Source: Stenotrophomonas sp. ASS1 (GTDB taxonomy: Bacteria; Pseudomonadota; Gammaproteobacteria; Xanthomonadales; Xanthomonadaceae). Taken from it: DNA of 64,000 bases. Of this stretch, positions 27,646 to 36,549 are shown piece after piece. Position 1 is the stretch's first letter. Every line of letters begins with the position of its first letter. The stretch lies in NCBI RefSeq assembly GCF_004346925.1, contig NZ_CP031167.1, positions 1,508,001 to 1,572,000 on the forward strand. Direction: 5' to 3'. A program made the translations under genes and the position numbers. The notes below the pieces were generated by a model. The model was not told the DNA's origin. It did no database searches and was given only the letters and a program-made list of their open reading frames with translations.

Positions 27646-28752
27646 ATGCCTCATCAATCCTCGGCCTACGATCACGACGTGGTCATCGTCGGCGCCAGTT
27701 TCGCCGGTGCCGCCTGCGCGTTGGCCGCTGTCCAATATGGACTGCGCGTGTGCGTACTCGAACGCAAGGCCGACCCCGGCGAACGCCTGCACACCACCGG
27801 CATCGTGGTGAAGGAAGCGATGGAGCAGACCTGGCTGGGGCGCATGCCCGAACACCTGGTGCAGCGGGTTGCCAATGTGCGCCTGTATGCGCCGAACCTG
27901 CGCAGCGTGTTGCTGGCCGCGCCGGGCTATTACTTCCTCACCACCGATACGCCGAACCTGATGCGCTGGCTGGCCAGCGAGCTGCGCGCGAATGGTGTCG
28001 ACCTTCGCCTGCAGCAGTCCTTCACCGACGCCCATCGCAGTGGTGACGGCTGGCTGGTGGAAGGGGGAGGGCGGTGCGCCTACCTGGTCGGCGCCGATGG
28101 CGCGCGCTCACGCGTTGCCCGGCGCACTGGCCTCGGCCAGGTGCGCGACAATCTCTACGGTGTCGAACGCGAGTTCGCCGGCCTGCAACTACCTCAGGGC
28201 GATGCATTGCATTGCTTCGTCAGCAAGCGCTTTGCACCGGGCTACATCGGCTGGGTCGCCCAGAACCCGACCGGGCTGCAGGTCGGCTTGGCGCTGCGCC
28301 ATGACCCGAACCAGGTGCGGCCGCCTGATATCGATGGCTTTCTTGAGCACGTGCGCGATGTGGTCGGCATTCCGCCTTCGGCGCGTCCGTCGGCCACCCG
28401 CGCAGGCCTGGTGCCCTGCGGCCGGCCGGATGGGCCGATCACTGGCCAACGGCTGATCCTGACCGGCGACGCGGCGGGCATCGTCTCGCCATTGTCCGCC
28501 GGGGGCATCCATTCCTCGTGGCGGCATGGCTGGGCGGTCGGCGAGGCGATTGCCCGCCATCTGCGCGGCCAAGGGCCGGGCGCCGAACGGGTAGCGCGGC
28601 AGGTAGCCCCCGCATTTCACGGCAAGTACCTGCTGCGCTGGGCGATGGATCATCTGCAGGCCGACTGGCCGCTCAACGCACTGCTGCACACGGCGACCAC
28701 GCGGCGCATCGCCGAGCAGGTCTACTTCCATCGCCGTGGCCTGCGCAGGTGA
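27646..28752 (+). CDS. FAD-dependent oxidoreductase, geranylgeranyl-reductase-like
   Basis: A 368-residue flavoprotein. The N-terminal Rossmann motif is VVIVGASFAGAACALAAVQYG with the acidic residue after the second strand (VLERK). The second FAD motif is LILTGDAAGIVSPLSAGGI. This pattern is that of the p-hydroxybenzoate hydroxylase/geranylgeranyl reductase group. Substrate unknown. The start ATG 27646 is preceded by a GGTGG stretch. Composition is core-like and no partner gene is adjacent. Confidence 0.82.
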   Translation: MPHQSSAYDHDVVIVGASFAGAACALAAVQYGLRVCVLERKADPGERLHTTGIVVKEAMEQTWLGRMPEHLVQRVANVRLYAPNLRSVLLAAPGYYFLTTDTPNLMRWLASELRANGVDLRLQQSFTDAHRSGDGWLVEGGGRCAYLVGADGARSRVARRTGLGQVRDNLYGVEREFAGLQLPQGDALHCFVSKRFAPGYIGWVAQNPTGLQVGLALRHDPNQVRPPDIDGFLEHVRDVVGIPPSARPSATRAGLVPCGRPDGPITGQRLILTGDAAGIVSPLSAGGIHSSWRHGWAVGEAIARHLRGQGPGAERVARQVAPAFHGKYLLRWAMDHLQADWPLNALLHTATTRRIAEQVYFHRRGLRR

Positions 28753-28766
28753 TGCACATTTCGATG

Positions 28767-28818
28767 GGCTTATAATTACATGATTCTGTATTTATTTGCG
28801 TGAACACGCATATAAGCC
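28767..28818 (+). promoter_or_regulatory. Nested inverted repeats, candidate HipB operator
   Basis: Exact arms GGCTTATA (28767-28774) and TATAAGCC (28811-28818) enclose a perfect palindrome TGCGTGAACACGCA at 28797-28810. They sit in AT-rich DNA just upstream of the hipBA promoter. HipB antitoxins bind palindromic operators and autorepress, so this is a plausible site, not a proven one. Confidence 0.45.
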
Positions 28819-28841
28819 ACAAAATTAGGGAATTAAATTCA

Positions 28842-28870
28842 TTGAACAGGAGTGGTGTCGATTCTATAAT
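28842..28870 (+). promoter_or_regulatory. Strong promoter of hipBA
   Basis: TTGAAC at 28842-28847, a 17-base spacer, and a consensus TATAAT at 28865-28870. Transcription would begin near 28877. This excludes the TTG at 28871 as the hipB start. Confidence 0.7.
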
Positions 28871-28909
28871 TTGGATGCCAACTGGCATGGGAAGAGGGTG
28901 GTGAGCGCT

Positions 28910-29227
28910 ATGTTGGATTTGGGCTTCAGCAAGCCCGGCGAGGTCGTCAAGCGACTCTGCGAGCGCTTGCGCACAGAGCGCATGGCGTTGGGCATGACAC
29001 AGTCGGATCTGGCCGGGCGTGCCGGCATTGGGACCAACACCGTGTCCAACCTGGAGGCCGGGCGCAATGTTGGCTTCGAGGCGGTGGTCCGCGTGGCGAT
29101 GGTCCTTGGTCGGATCAACGAGCTCGAAGGCCTGTTCCAGCCAAAGCTGGACAGCATCGAAGACATTCGGCGCTACGAAGAGGCCGCGAATCGCCTGCGG
29201 ACGAAGAGGAAGCCCCGCAATGCCTGA
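28910..29227 (+). CDS. hipB: HipB-type antitoxin (XRE regulator)
   Basis: A 105-residue helix-turn-helix protein. The XRE domain reads LCERLRTERMALGMTQSDLA with recognition helix TNTVSNLEAGRN, and a basic tail ends RTKRKPRNA. The ATG at 28910 is chosen because the strong promoter at 28842-28870 places the transcript start near 28877. An earlier TTG would lie upstream of the mRNA. A GAGGGTGG stretch precedes the start. The stop overlaps the hipA start by 8 bases, as in antitoxin-toxin operons. It should bind and repress its own promoter and neutralise HipA. Confidence 0.88.
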   Translation: MLDLGFSKPGEVVKRLCERLRTERMALGMTQSDLAGRAGIGTNTVSNLEAGRNVGFEAVVRVAMVLGRINELEGLFQPKLDSIEDIRRYEEAANRLRTKRKPRNA

Positions 29228-30503
29228 GCAAGTGAATGTCTTCTATGAGGGGTGGGGAGAGCGATGGCTCTGGGGAACGCTGGTCTCCACCACCGCCCTG
29301 ACCGGCCGCCCGCTGATCGCCTTCGAGTACAGCAACGAGGCCAGGCAAAGGGGGCTGGAGCTGTCTTCGTACAAGCTGCCGCTGGCCGGCCCTCCGTTGC
29401 GGCGGGATTTTCCGGACCATCAACTGCAACTGCCCGGGCCCGTGTATGACGCCTTGCCAGACGGCTGGGGCATGCTGCTGATGGACCGCATGTTCAGGCG
29501 CCGAAGGATCAGCACAGCACGCATCGGCCCGCTCCAGCGTTTGGCCTGCATCGGTGGCAACGCGATGGGGGCCATGACGTTTGAACCTGTGGCGCCCGAG
29601 GGCGAGGCGCCGCAGGTCCACGTCCCGCTGGAGCAGCTTGCCGCCGAAGTGCAGGAGGTGCTCCGGGGAGAAGGTGGCGAATTTCTGCAGACCTTGCTGC
29701 TGGTGGGCGGCTCACCCCAAGGTGCAAGGCCCAAGGCACTTGTCTATCGCGATCCGCAGTTCGGTGGGTTCACCACGGCCGCCGAGCCAGGGTTCGAAGC
29801 CTGGCTGGTCAAGTTCCCGGCCAGAGAAGAGCATGCCGAGGCGTGCGCCATTGAAATGGTCTACGCCGAGTGCTTGCGCAGGTGCGGCATCGAGACCCCG
29901 GACACGCAGTACTTCAGCCTGCCCAATGGGCTGGCCGCGTTCGCCAGCAAGCGCTTTGATCGCCACGATGGGTTGCGTGTACCCATGCAGAGTCTTGCCG
30001 CATTCACGGGCGCCAACTACCAGACGGCGGGGTCCTTGGACTATGTCAACTTCCTGCGCGCGACCCAGCTGTGTACCAATGACGTGCGGCAAATGGCCGT
30101 GGCCTTCGAGCGTGCGGTCTTCAACGTCGCCTTCAACAACCGGGACGATCATCCGAAGAATTTTGCCTACATCATGTCGCCGGATGGGCAATGGCGCTTG
30201 GCCCCGGCCTACGACGTGACCTTCTGCGAGGGACCCAACGGATATCACCAGATGGACGTCATGGGGGAGGCACTGGCGATTTCCCGTGCTGACATGCTTC
30301 GGCTTGCCGAGGAAGCAGAAGTGCAGCAGGGTGACGCCAGTCTGGCGATTGACAGCATCTGCGAGGTGGCCAGCCAATTCACCGAAATCGCCAACGGCAT
30401 GTATTCAAGCGTTATTGCTCAAGACACCTTGAGCATGATCCAAGGGCGTATCAACGAGAACGTGGCTCTGCTGCGGCAAGTCCGGCCTGGCCTGCGGACC
30501 TGA
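29220..30503 (+). CDS. hipA: HipA-type serine/threonine kinase toxin
   Basis: A 427-residue HipA kinase. An N-terminal subdomain (FYEGWGERWLWGTL) precedes the ATP-loop region (LVGGSPQGARPKALV), the catalytic loop NNRDDHPKNFAYI near residue 307-319 and the metal-binding AYDVTF. All key elements are present, so the toxin looks intact. In Escherichia coli HipA inactivates glutamyl-tRNA synthetase and causes persistence. The longer sequence here may target something else. The pair sits between a decayed and an intact tRNA-Gly. Confidence 0.9.
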   Translation: MPEQVNVFYEGWGERWLWGTLVSTTALTGRPLIAFEYSNEARQRGLELSSYKLPLAGPPLRRDFPDHQLQLPGPVYDALPDGWGMLLMDRMFRRRRISTARIGPLQRLACIGGNAMGAMTFEPVAPEGEAPQVHVPLEQLAAEVQEVLRGEGGEFLQTLLLVGGSPQGARPKALVYRDPQFGGFTTAAEPGFEAWLVKFPAREEHAEACAIEMVYAECLRRCGIETPDTQYFSLPNGLAAFASKRFDRHDGLRVPMQSLAAFTGANYQTAGSLDYVNFLRATQLCTNDVRQMAVAFERAVFNVAFNNRDDHPKNFAYIMSPDGQWRLAPAYDVTFCEGPNGYHQMDVMGEALAISRADMLRLAEEAEVQQGDASLAIDSICEVASQFTEIANGMYSSVIAQDTLSMIQGRINENVALLRQVRPGLRT

Positions 30504-30556
30504 GGCCCGGGCGCAGGGGCCTGAACGCCCCCCTTCACTTCACCTGAAAATTCCTG

Positions 30557-30585
30557 TTGACGCCGTGCAGCAATATCGACACAAT
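30557..30585 (+). promoter_or_regulatory. Promoter of tRNA-Gly copy 2
   Basis: TTGACG at 30557-30562 and CACAAT at 30580-30585 are 17 bases apart. Almost the same leader of about 60 bases recurs before the tRNA-Gly at 37074. Confidence 0.55.
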
Positions 30586-30617
30586 AGCGATCCTTCGACG
30601 CAGGTCGAACGGAATCT

Positions 30618-30693
<76 letters not shown>

Positions 30694-30704
30694 GATTCAA
30701 GAAG

Positions 30705-30729
30705 AACGCTCCCGCAAGGGGGCGTTTTT
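30705..30729 (+). terminator. Terminator after tRNA-Gly copy 2
   Basis: The stem AACGCTCCC/GGGGGCGTT with GCAA loop is followed by a T-run. Confidence 0.85.
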
Positions 30730-30760
30730 CGTTTGTCACACCGGTTGCACCACCGCCGCG

Positions 30761-31108
30761 CTAGCGTGCCTTGCCGGGCAGGGCGCTGCACCAGGTCCGG
30801 GCATCCTGCCGGTGGAAACCGGGGCAGCGGTTGTCCTGCGGGATGTAGACGTAGGGAGCGTCATCTTCGTAGGTGAAGTGGTAGTAGTAGGTCCGGTCCT
30901 TCCCGTACAACCAGTAGTTCGACGAGCCCTGGTTGATGGCATACGGCTCGAACGTGAAGATCGAGGATTCGGCGGGAATGAAGTTGCTGCGCTCCATCAG
31001 TAGCAGCGTGGCGTTCGAGACCAGTGGGGTGGTCAGGACGAGCACGATCACACCGACAGTCGCTGTCGTGATCGAGCCAATCAGCAGCCAGCGGCGGGGG
31101 CGTTTCAC
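30761..31108 (-). CDS. Hypothetical membrane-anchored protein
   Basis: About 115 residues. One N-terminal transmembrane helix (WLLIGSITTATVGVIVLVL) is followed by an aromatic-rich outer domain (YWLYGKDRTYYYHFTYEDD) and two cysteines near the C-terminus. No ATG is suitably placed; I take GTG at 31108, with little ribosome-site support, so the start is uncertain. Not recognised. It is divergent from the efflux operon. Confidence 0.55.
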   Translation of the reverse strand: MKRPRRWLLIGSITTATVGVIVLVLTTPLVSNATLLLMERSNFIPAESSIFTFEPYAINQGSSNYWLYGKDRTYYYHFTYEDDAPYVYIPQDNRCPGFHRQDARTWCSALPGKAR

Positions 31109-31298
31109 GGTCGGGCAGCATCGAAGCAAGACAATGCCGCAATGTGCAATACGCTGTGAAAGTCGTCCAGTGTTCCGTGCCGGGAACGCATTGAAAGCGT
31201 AGTGAAAGACTGGGTCGGCGTTGCCTGAACCGCACGCGTGCTGTGACCTTTTTCGGACGATTTCTCCATGTTCGCTCCACAATCGCACGGTAGCCTTC

Positions 31299-32762
31299 AT
31301 GCTCCTTCTACACGTTGGCGGGCTGGTGGTCAGGCGTATCACTTCAGTGGCAGTGCCCAAGGCCGGGCACGGACTCTCCCTGCATGCAGTGCTGCGCCCT
31401 GGTGCGTTGTTGGCAAGCCTGGCCCTGGCCGGTTGCATGTCGGTGCCTGTTCCGGACCTGCCTGACCGCACGCCCAGCGCCTGGACCCAGGTGCCGCAGG
31501 GCCAGGGCGTGGCAGTGGATGCCAGACAGTGGTGGAAAGTGCTGTCCGACCCGGCACTGGATGGCCTGGTCGACCAGGCCATCGCCGGCAACCTGGACCT
31601 GCAGCAGGCTACGCTGCGCCTGCAGGCCGTTCGGATCGTCGCAGGCACTTCCGACTCGCGTTTCCTGCCGGAAATCTCGGCCAGCGCCAAGCAGGTGCAG
31701 GACGCCGCCGCCGTCGATACCTACTTCCATGCCGGCATCGAAGCGATCTGGGACCTGGGCCTGTTCGGTGCCGCCGAGAGCGCGCAGTTGAGCGCGCAGG
31801 CTTCGGCCGGCAATGCCGAGGCGCTGCGCAATGCCGCGCTGGTGGCGGTGATTGCCGACGTGGTGCGCAGCTATCTGGACCTGACCGTTGCACAGGCCCA
31901 GCAGGACCTGCTGGCCCGCCAGCAATCGGTGGATGACCGCGGCGAGCACCTGGCCCTGGTCCGCCAGCGCCTGCGCCTGGATGAGCCCGGCGAACTTGAT
32001 CGCCTGCGTGCACGCCAGGCCGCCACCCACGCCGCCATCGCACAAGCGCGGGAAAACGCCGACAACGCCGCCCGTGCGCTGGCATTGTTGCTGGGCCGTG
32101 ATGGCCCGGATCCGGCTTGGCGCGCCTATCGCTCGCCGCCGAAGCTGGGCACGTTCTCCCTGCAGCAGGTACCGGCCGATCTGCTGCGCCACCGCCCGCA
32201 GATTCTGCTGGCCGAATCTGAAGTGATGCAGGCTGCGGCGAGCAAGGGCTCCGCACGTGCCGCGATGTATCCGCGGGTCAGTCTTGGTGGCTCGATCCTG
32301 TACGCCTACAACCTCACCCAGAACGCCCGCTCCAACTCCGATTCCAGTCCCTCGATCGGCCCGTACATCGATATCCCCCTGTGGGATTGGGGCCAGCGTC
32401 GTGCGCGCTTCAATGCCGATGAAAAGCAGTTGGATGCCGCGTTGCTCGGTTATCGCAAAGCGGTACTGGAAGGCGTGAGCGAAGTGGAGGGCGCGCTGGG
32501 CAGCCTGGCGCGGCAGGACAGCAGCATCCAGTCGCTGCGTGCGGCCAATGATGCCGCCGGCCAGCAGCTCAAGCGCCAGGCACGGCAGGTGCAGCTGGGT
32601 TTGTCCAGCGAGTTCGATGGACTGGACACGCAGCGTGCCGCGCTTGCCTCGCAGGCTGATCTGATCGGTGCGCAGGGCGCACGCGTGCTCGCGTTTGCTT
32701 CGCTGTACCGCGCCCTCGGTGGCGCACCGCTGCCGGTCGAAGCCGAGGACGCGTCGCAATGA
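31299..32762 (+). CDS. TolC/OprM-like outer membrane efflux lipoprotein
   Basis: A roughly 487-residue outer membrane factor. The lipobox is LALAGC, with the acylated Cys near residue 46 from this start. A GTG at 31353 would give a more normal 28-residue signal, so the start is uncertain. Two long helical outer-membrane-efflux repeats follow (AQASAGNAEALRNAALVAV; ending DLIGAQGARVLAFASLYRAL), with VSLGGSILYAYNL between. It is the first gene of a four-gene operon encoding an outer membrane duct, an ABC permease, an ATPase and an adaptor. The stop overlaps the permease start. Confidence 0.88.
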   Translation: MLLLHVGGLVVRRITSVAVPKAGHGLSLHAVLRPGALLASLALAGCMSVPVPDLPDRTPSAWTQVPQGQGVAVDARQWWKVLSDPALDGLVDQAIAGNLDLQQATLRLQAVRIVAGTSDSRFLPEISASAKQVQDAAAVDTYFHAGIEAIWDLGLFGAAESAQLSAQASAGNAEALRNAALVAVIADVVRSYLDLTVAQAQQDLLARQQSVDDRGEHLALVRQRLRLDEPGELDRLRARQAATHAAIAQARENADNAARALALLLGRDGPDPAWRAYRSPPKLGTFSLQQVPADLLRHRPQILLAESEVMQAAASKGSARAAMYPRVSLGGSILYAYNLTQNARSNSDSSPSIGPYIDIPLWDWGQRRARFNADEKQLDAALLGYRKAVLEGVSEVEGALGSLARQDSSIQSLRAANDAAGQQLKRQARQVQLGLSSEFDGLDTQRAALASQADLIGAQGARVLAFASLYRALGGAPLPVEAEDASQ

Positions 32763-33898
32763 TTGCACTGGCCCGAAAGACCCTGGCCTATGAGTGGCGC
32801 CGGTTTCTGCCGGTAGTGCTGGCGATGTGCTTCGCTGGCGTGCTGCTGATCGTGCAGGCGGCGCTGGTGCTGGGTATCTTCGGTACCGCCGCGATCTACG
32901 TGAAGGCATCGTCGGCTGATATCTGGGCCGGTTTCCCCGGCACCCAGAGCGTGAACTACGGCCATGCAATCAGTGCGGATGTGGAAAGCCACCTGCGCAT
33001 GGATCCGGATGTCACCCGCGTCGAACCCTACGAATGGGTCGATGGCGAATGGCGTTCCAGCGCGCAGGGTACCGGCAACGTGTCGGTGTACCTGTCCGGC
33101 ATCTCCACCCAGGACGACGCGATGATGTTCGCGCGCATCCTGCCCGCCGACCTGCGCGCGCAGCTGCGCGAACCCGGTGCGGTGATCGTCGATAGCGCCG
33201 ATCTGGATACGCTGGGCGTGGACCTGCAGAACAACCGTGCGTGGATCAATGGCAAGGCGGTGCGCGTGGTCGCGGCACAACCGGGCCTGCGTGGCCTTGG
33301 TGGCGTCAACGTGCTGGCGTCGCTGGATACCGCGCGCGCCATCGCGGGTACCGATCCGCACGAGGGCAGTACCTATTTCGTGGCGGGCCTGCGTTCGCCG
33401 GACCTGGCCGACCGTGTGCGCGACCGCCTGGCCACGTCGATGGGGCAGGCCACGCCGGTCGAGTTCTGGACGGCACCGGAGTTCGCCAGCCGCTCGCAGC
33501 AATACTGGCTGTTCGATACCGGTGCCGGCATCGCAGTGCTGTTCATGGCGGTCATCGTCTGCTTTGTCGGCGCGGTGATCACCAACCAGTCGTTCGCTTC
33601 GGTGGTGGCCGGTTCGGTGCGCGAGTACGCCACGCTCAATGCACTCGGTGCCGGTCGCTATGCACTGGCGCGGGTGGTGTTCGAACAGGCACTGTTGATC
33701 GGCGGCGTGGGCATGTTGCTGGCGGCGGCGTTCAGTACCGTCGTGCTGTTGATCGCACAGACCCAGCGCGTGCCAGTGCAGCTGACACCGATGGTGATCA
33801 TCGGTTGCGTTGCACTGGTCGCGGTGATGGCCATGCTGTCGAGCATCATGGCGGTACGCAGTGTCGTTCGCTCCGATCCATCGTTGCTGCTGCGTTGA
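32759..33898 (+). CDS. FtsX/DevC-like ABC permease
   Basis: A 379-residue permease with a transmembrane helix near residues 18-42, a large periplasmic domain (about 45-255), and three helices in the C-terminal FtsX unit (near 255-280, 300-330 and 340-365). The topology is that of MacB/DevC-type mechanotransmission transporters, but without a fused ATPase. It begins ATGA on the upstream stop and is followed 10 bases later by its ATPase. Confidence 0.85.
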   Translation: MIALARKTLAYEWRRFLPVVLAMCFAGVLLIVQAALVLGIFGTAAIYVKASSADIWAGFPGTQSVNYGHAISADVESHLRMDPDVTRVEPYEWVDGEWRSSAQGTGNVSVYLSGISTQDDAMMFARILPADLRAQLREPGAVIVDSADLDTLGVDLQNNRAWINGKAVRVVAAQPGLRGLGGVNVLASLDTARAIAGTDPHEGSTYFVAGLRSPDLADRVRDRLATSMGQATPVEFWTAPEFASRSQQYWLFDTGAGIAVLFMAVIVCFVGAVITNQSFASVVAGSVREYATLNALGAGRYALARVVFEQALLIGGVGMLLAAAFSTVVLLIAQTQRVPVQLTPMVIIGCVALVAVMAMLSSIMAVRSVVRSDPSLLLR

Positions 33899-33908
33899 GG
33901 ACCGACCG

Positions 33909-34637
33909 ATGACTTCCATACGCGCCGTCGCCCCGACCCTGCAGGCCGACGCACTGGAAAAGGGTTTCATGTCCGGCGACGTGCAGGTGCCGGTGCTGCG
34001 TGGCCTGTCACTGGACATCTATCCCGGTGAACTGACCCTGGTATCGGGCCCATCCGGTTGCGGCAAGAGCACGCTGCTGTCGTTGCTGTCTGGGTTGTCT
34101 GCGCCCGATGGCGGCCGCGTGCACGCGCTCGGGCAGGATGTGGGCCACATGACGCGCAGTGAAGTGGAGCGCTTCCGCCTGCACCATGTCGGCTTCGTGT
34201 TCCAGGGCTTCAATCTGTTCCCCGCACTGACCGCACTGGAACAGGTGCAGCTGCCGCTCGGCTATCGCGGCATGAGCAATCGCGAAAGCGAACCGCTGGC
34301 CCGCAAGGCATTGGACGAGGTGGGCCTCAGCCACCGCAGCCACATGCGACCGGCGCAGCTGTCCGGTGGTGAGAAGCAGCGCGTGGCCGTTGCGCGCGCC
34401 TTCGCCAAGTCGCCGACGCTGATCTTCGCCGACGAACCCACCAGCGCGCTGGACGCCGAGAACGGCCAGCGCGTGATCGACATCCTGCATCGCTACGCAC
34501 GTGCGCACGGCGCCACCGTGTTGTGCGTGAGCCACGATCCGCGCCTGATCCGGCATGCCGATCGGGTGATCGCCATGGAAGACGGCATGGTCCGTGATGA
34601 CCGCCGCCAGAACGAAACTGTAGAGTCCGCCCCATGA
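33909..34637 (+). CDS. ABC transporter ATPase, LolD/MacB type
   Basis: A 242-residue nucleotide-binding protein. Walker A is GPSGCGKST, Q-loop FVFQGFNLFPALTALEQV, signature LSGGEKQRVAVARAF, Walker B LIFADEPTSALD, and the switch His lies in VSHDPR. The sequence is closest to the LolD/MacB/DevA group. The gene ends overlapping the adaptor start (ATGA). Confidence 0.92.
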   Translation: MTSIRAVAPTLQADALEKGFMSGDVQVPVLRGLSLDIYPGELTLVSGPSGCGKSTLLSLLSGLSAPDGGRVHALGQDVGHMTRSEVERFRLHHVGFVFQGFNLFPALTALEQVQLPLGYRGMSNRESEPLARKALDEVGLSHRSHMRPAQLSGGEKQRVAVARAFAKSPTLIFADEPTSALDAENGQRVIDILHRYARAHGATVLCVSHDPRLIRHADRVIAMEDGMVRDDRRQNETVESAP

Positions 34638-35548
34638 CCAAGACGTTGCACCTGCTTCCCTTCAGCCTGGTACTGTCCGCGGCGCTGCTGCTCGGCGCCT
34701 GTTCCAAGGACGCGCCTGCCCAAGCACCTGCAGGTAAAGCCGGCACTGCCACCGCCGGCAAGGTCGCGGTGGCGCGCGGCATCATCGACGTCGAGGGTGG
34801 CCTGATCGCGCTGGCGCCGCCAGTGGATGGCTCGATCACCGCCGCGCCGGTGAAGGAGGGTGCCACGGTGAAGAAGGGACAGTTGCTGCTGTCGCTGGAT
34901 GGCGCCCTGCTGCAGCAGGAAGTGGCGATGGCCACCGCCGATCTGGCCCTGGCCAACGACCGCCTGAAGGGCAGCCAGGCGCAGTTGCGCGAACTGGAGC
35001 GCAACGCCACCCGTCTGTCCACCGGCGCCAGCGAAGGCGTGTCGTCCAACCAGCAGGCCGATGCGGCCAAGCAGCAGCTGGCCGGCGTACGTGCCGATGT
35101 CGATGTGGCCGGTGCGCAGGTCGACATGGCCCAGCACAAGCTGGAGCACGCCAGACTGAAACTGCAGCAGATGTCGCTGAGCGCGCCGGAAGCCGGCACC
35201 GTGGTCGGCCAGGTGCCGGGCCTCGGCGCCTTCGTGCAGGCTGGCAAGCCGGCGATTTCGCTGCTGCCGGCACGCCCGCTGCAGGTGCGTGCAGAACTGA
35301 GCGCCGCCTATGCCGATGCCGTGCAGGTGGGCATGAAGGCCACCGTCGTGCCGGACAGCGATGGCGCCGAGAACACCGGCTCACTGCCACCCGCGCGCGT
35401 GGTGCGCATCAGTCCGGTGTTCGCGCAGGCGCGCCTGCCTGAAGATGCCGGGCGGGGCGTGGCCAAGGTGGTGGAGTGCGTGCTGGAGTTCGACGGCGCG
35501 GCCAAGGCGCGCTTCGGCCAGCATGTGCGGGTGGAGTTCCGGAATTAG
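34634..35548 (+). CDS. HlyD-family adaptor lipoprotein
   Basis: A 304-residue periplasmic adaptor. The lipobox is LLLGAC (Cys23). A lipoyl-like half (GSITAAPVKEGATVKKGQLL), a coiled-coil hairpin of about 100 residues and the second lipoyl half (APEAGTVVGQVPGLGAFVQAG) follow. With the outer membrane duct, permease and ATPase it should form a complete tripartite exporter like DevBCA-TolC or MacAB-TolC. The cargo is not evident. Confidence 0.88.
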   Translation: MTKTLHLLPFSLVLSAALLLGACSKDAPAQAPAGKAGTATAGKVAVARGIIDVEGGLIALAPPVDGSITAAPVKEGATVKKGQLLLSLDGALLQQEVAMATADLALANDRLKGSQAQLRELERNATRLSTGASEGVSSNQQADAAKQQLAGVRADVDVAGAQVDMAQHKLEHARLKLQQMSLSAPEAGTVVGQVPGLGAFVQAGKPAISLLPARPLQVRAELSAAYADAVQVGMKATVVPDSDGAENTGSLPPARVVRISPVFAQARLPEDAGRGVAKVVECVLEFDGAAKARFGQHVRVEFRN

Positions 35549-35558
35549 GGCGCGGGCC

Positions 35559-36059
35559 TCAGTTCTCGAGCCAACGTCGTAGGCGAGGCCAAAGCGAGGC
35601 CGGCACAACCACGAGCAGTGCAAGCAGCAGGAGGGCGCTCATGCCGAGCAGCCAGAGCATATGCACGGCACGCACGGGTGATTGATGCATGGAAATCGCG
35701 CCCCAATAGGCCGTCCAGGCAAGCCACGGAAGGATGCCGAGCAGCATCCGCAGCCACAGGCGGCGGAACCGCCATGGCTGCACAGCCACGCACAGCACTG
35801 TCATTTCCACGAGGATGATCAGCGCGAATGTGATCACCGAGCCGATGGGGTAGGGCAGCGTCCCGGACTCGGTGTAAGGCCGCTGCCAATGATCCGGCTG
35901 GAATCCGGCATGGATGAGCGCAGCAACCAGCAGCAGCCAGATGAGTGATACGAACAGCCAGAAGGCAGAGACGGCACGGAATGCGATGGGCAGGGGCACG
36001 ATGCAGGCGTTCGTCGCTGGCGGATCCTCAACTTCCTGCATCGGCCTGCCGCAATCCAT
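35559..36059 (-). CDS. Four-helix membrane protein, paralogue A
   Basis: About 166 residues with four hydrophobic helices and a conserved centre ISMHQSPVRAVHMLWLL. The N-terminus has two cysteines (MDCGRPM). Start 36059 is tentative, as a second ATG lies 18 bases downstream behind GGCAGG. The next gene encodes a related protein: both share the pattern of aromatic helix ends, PYP-S-V-x-F-AL and MHQ-x-PV. Function unknown. Confidence 0.6.
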   Translation of the reverse strand: MDCGRPMQEVEDPPATNACIVPLPIAFRAVSAFWLFVSLIWLLLVAALIHAGFQPDHWQRPYTESGTLPYPIGSVITFALIILVEMTVLCVAVQPWRFRRLWLRMLLGILPWLAWTAYWGAISMHQSPVRAVHMLWLLGMSALLLLALLVVVPASLWPRLRRWLEN

Positions 36060-36105
36060 GCAAGAGATCCGAAAATGAAGCGGTGAAGTCCTCGGATCCC
36101 GCGCC

Positions 36106-36549
36106 TTAAGGAACCGCAGTCGGGGTCTTCTTCCTGCCGGAAATGCGTCCCAGGACGCTGACCAGCGACACCACGCACAGCGCCAGCAGCAGCCCAACGT
36201 CCAGCAGCAGCAACCACAGCAGGTGCATGCCGTGCACCGGTGGCTGATGCATGGCCGACAGCATCCACGGTACCGACCACGCCAGCAGCAGAACGAAGGC
36301 AATCAACAGGCGCAGCCACAGTCGCTTCAGTTTCCATGGCCGCACGATCAAGGCGGCCACGACCAGTTCAACCGTGCCCAGCAACGCGAACACGATGACA
36401 GTGCTGGTCGGGTAGGGCAGCTCGGCGCCTTCCAGGCGGTGCAGCAACCAGTAGTCCGGGGTGAAGCCGGCATTGACCAGCGCGACGATCAGCGCCAGCC
36501 AGGTCAGCGCGACCAGTAACCAGAACAGGCGGATGTAACGTCTAGGCAT
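36106..36549 (-). CDS. Four-helix membrane protein, paralogue B
   Basis: 147 residues with four transmembrane helices. SAMHQPPVHGMHLLWLLLL and AELPYPTSTVIVFALLG align with the neighbouring 166-residue protein, indicating tandem duplication and divergence. The start overlaps the stop of the upstream membrane-protein gene by 8 bases, so they are co-transcribed. Not a family I can name. Confidence 0.65.
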   Translation of the reverse strand: MPRRYIRLFWLLVALTWLALIVALVNAGFTPDYWLLHRLEGAELPYPTSTVIVFALLGTVELVVAALIVRPWKLKRLWLRLLIAFVLLLAWSVPWMLSAMHQPPVHGMHLLWLLLLDVGLLLALCVVSLVSVLGRISGRKKTPTAVP

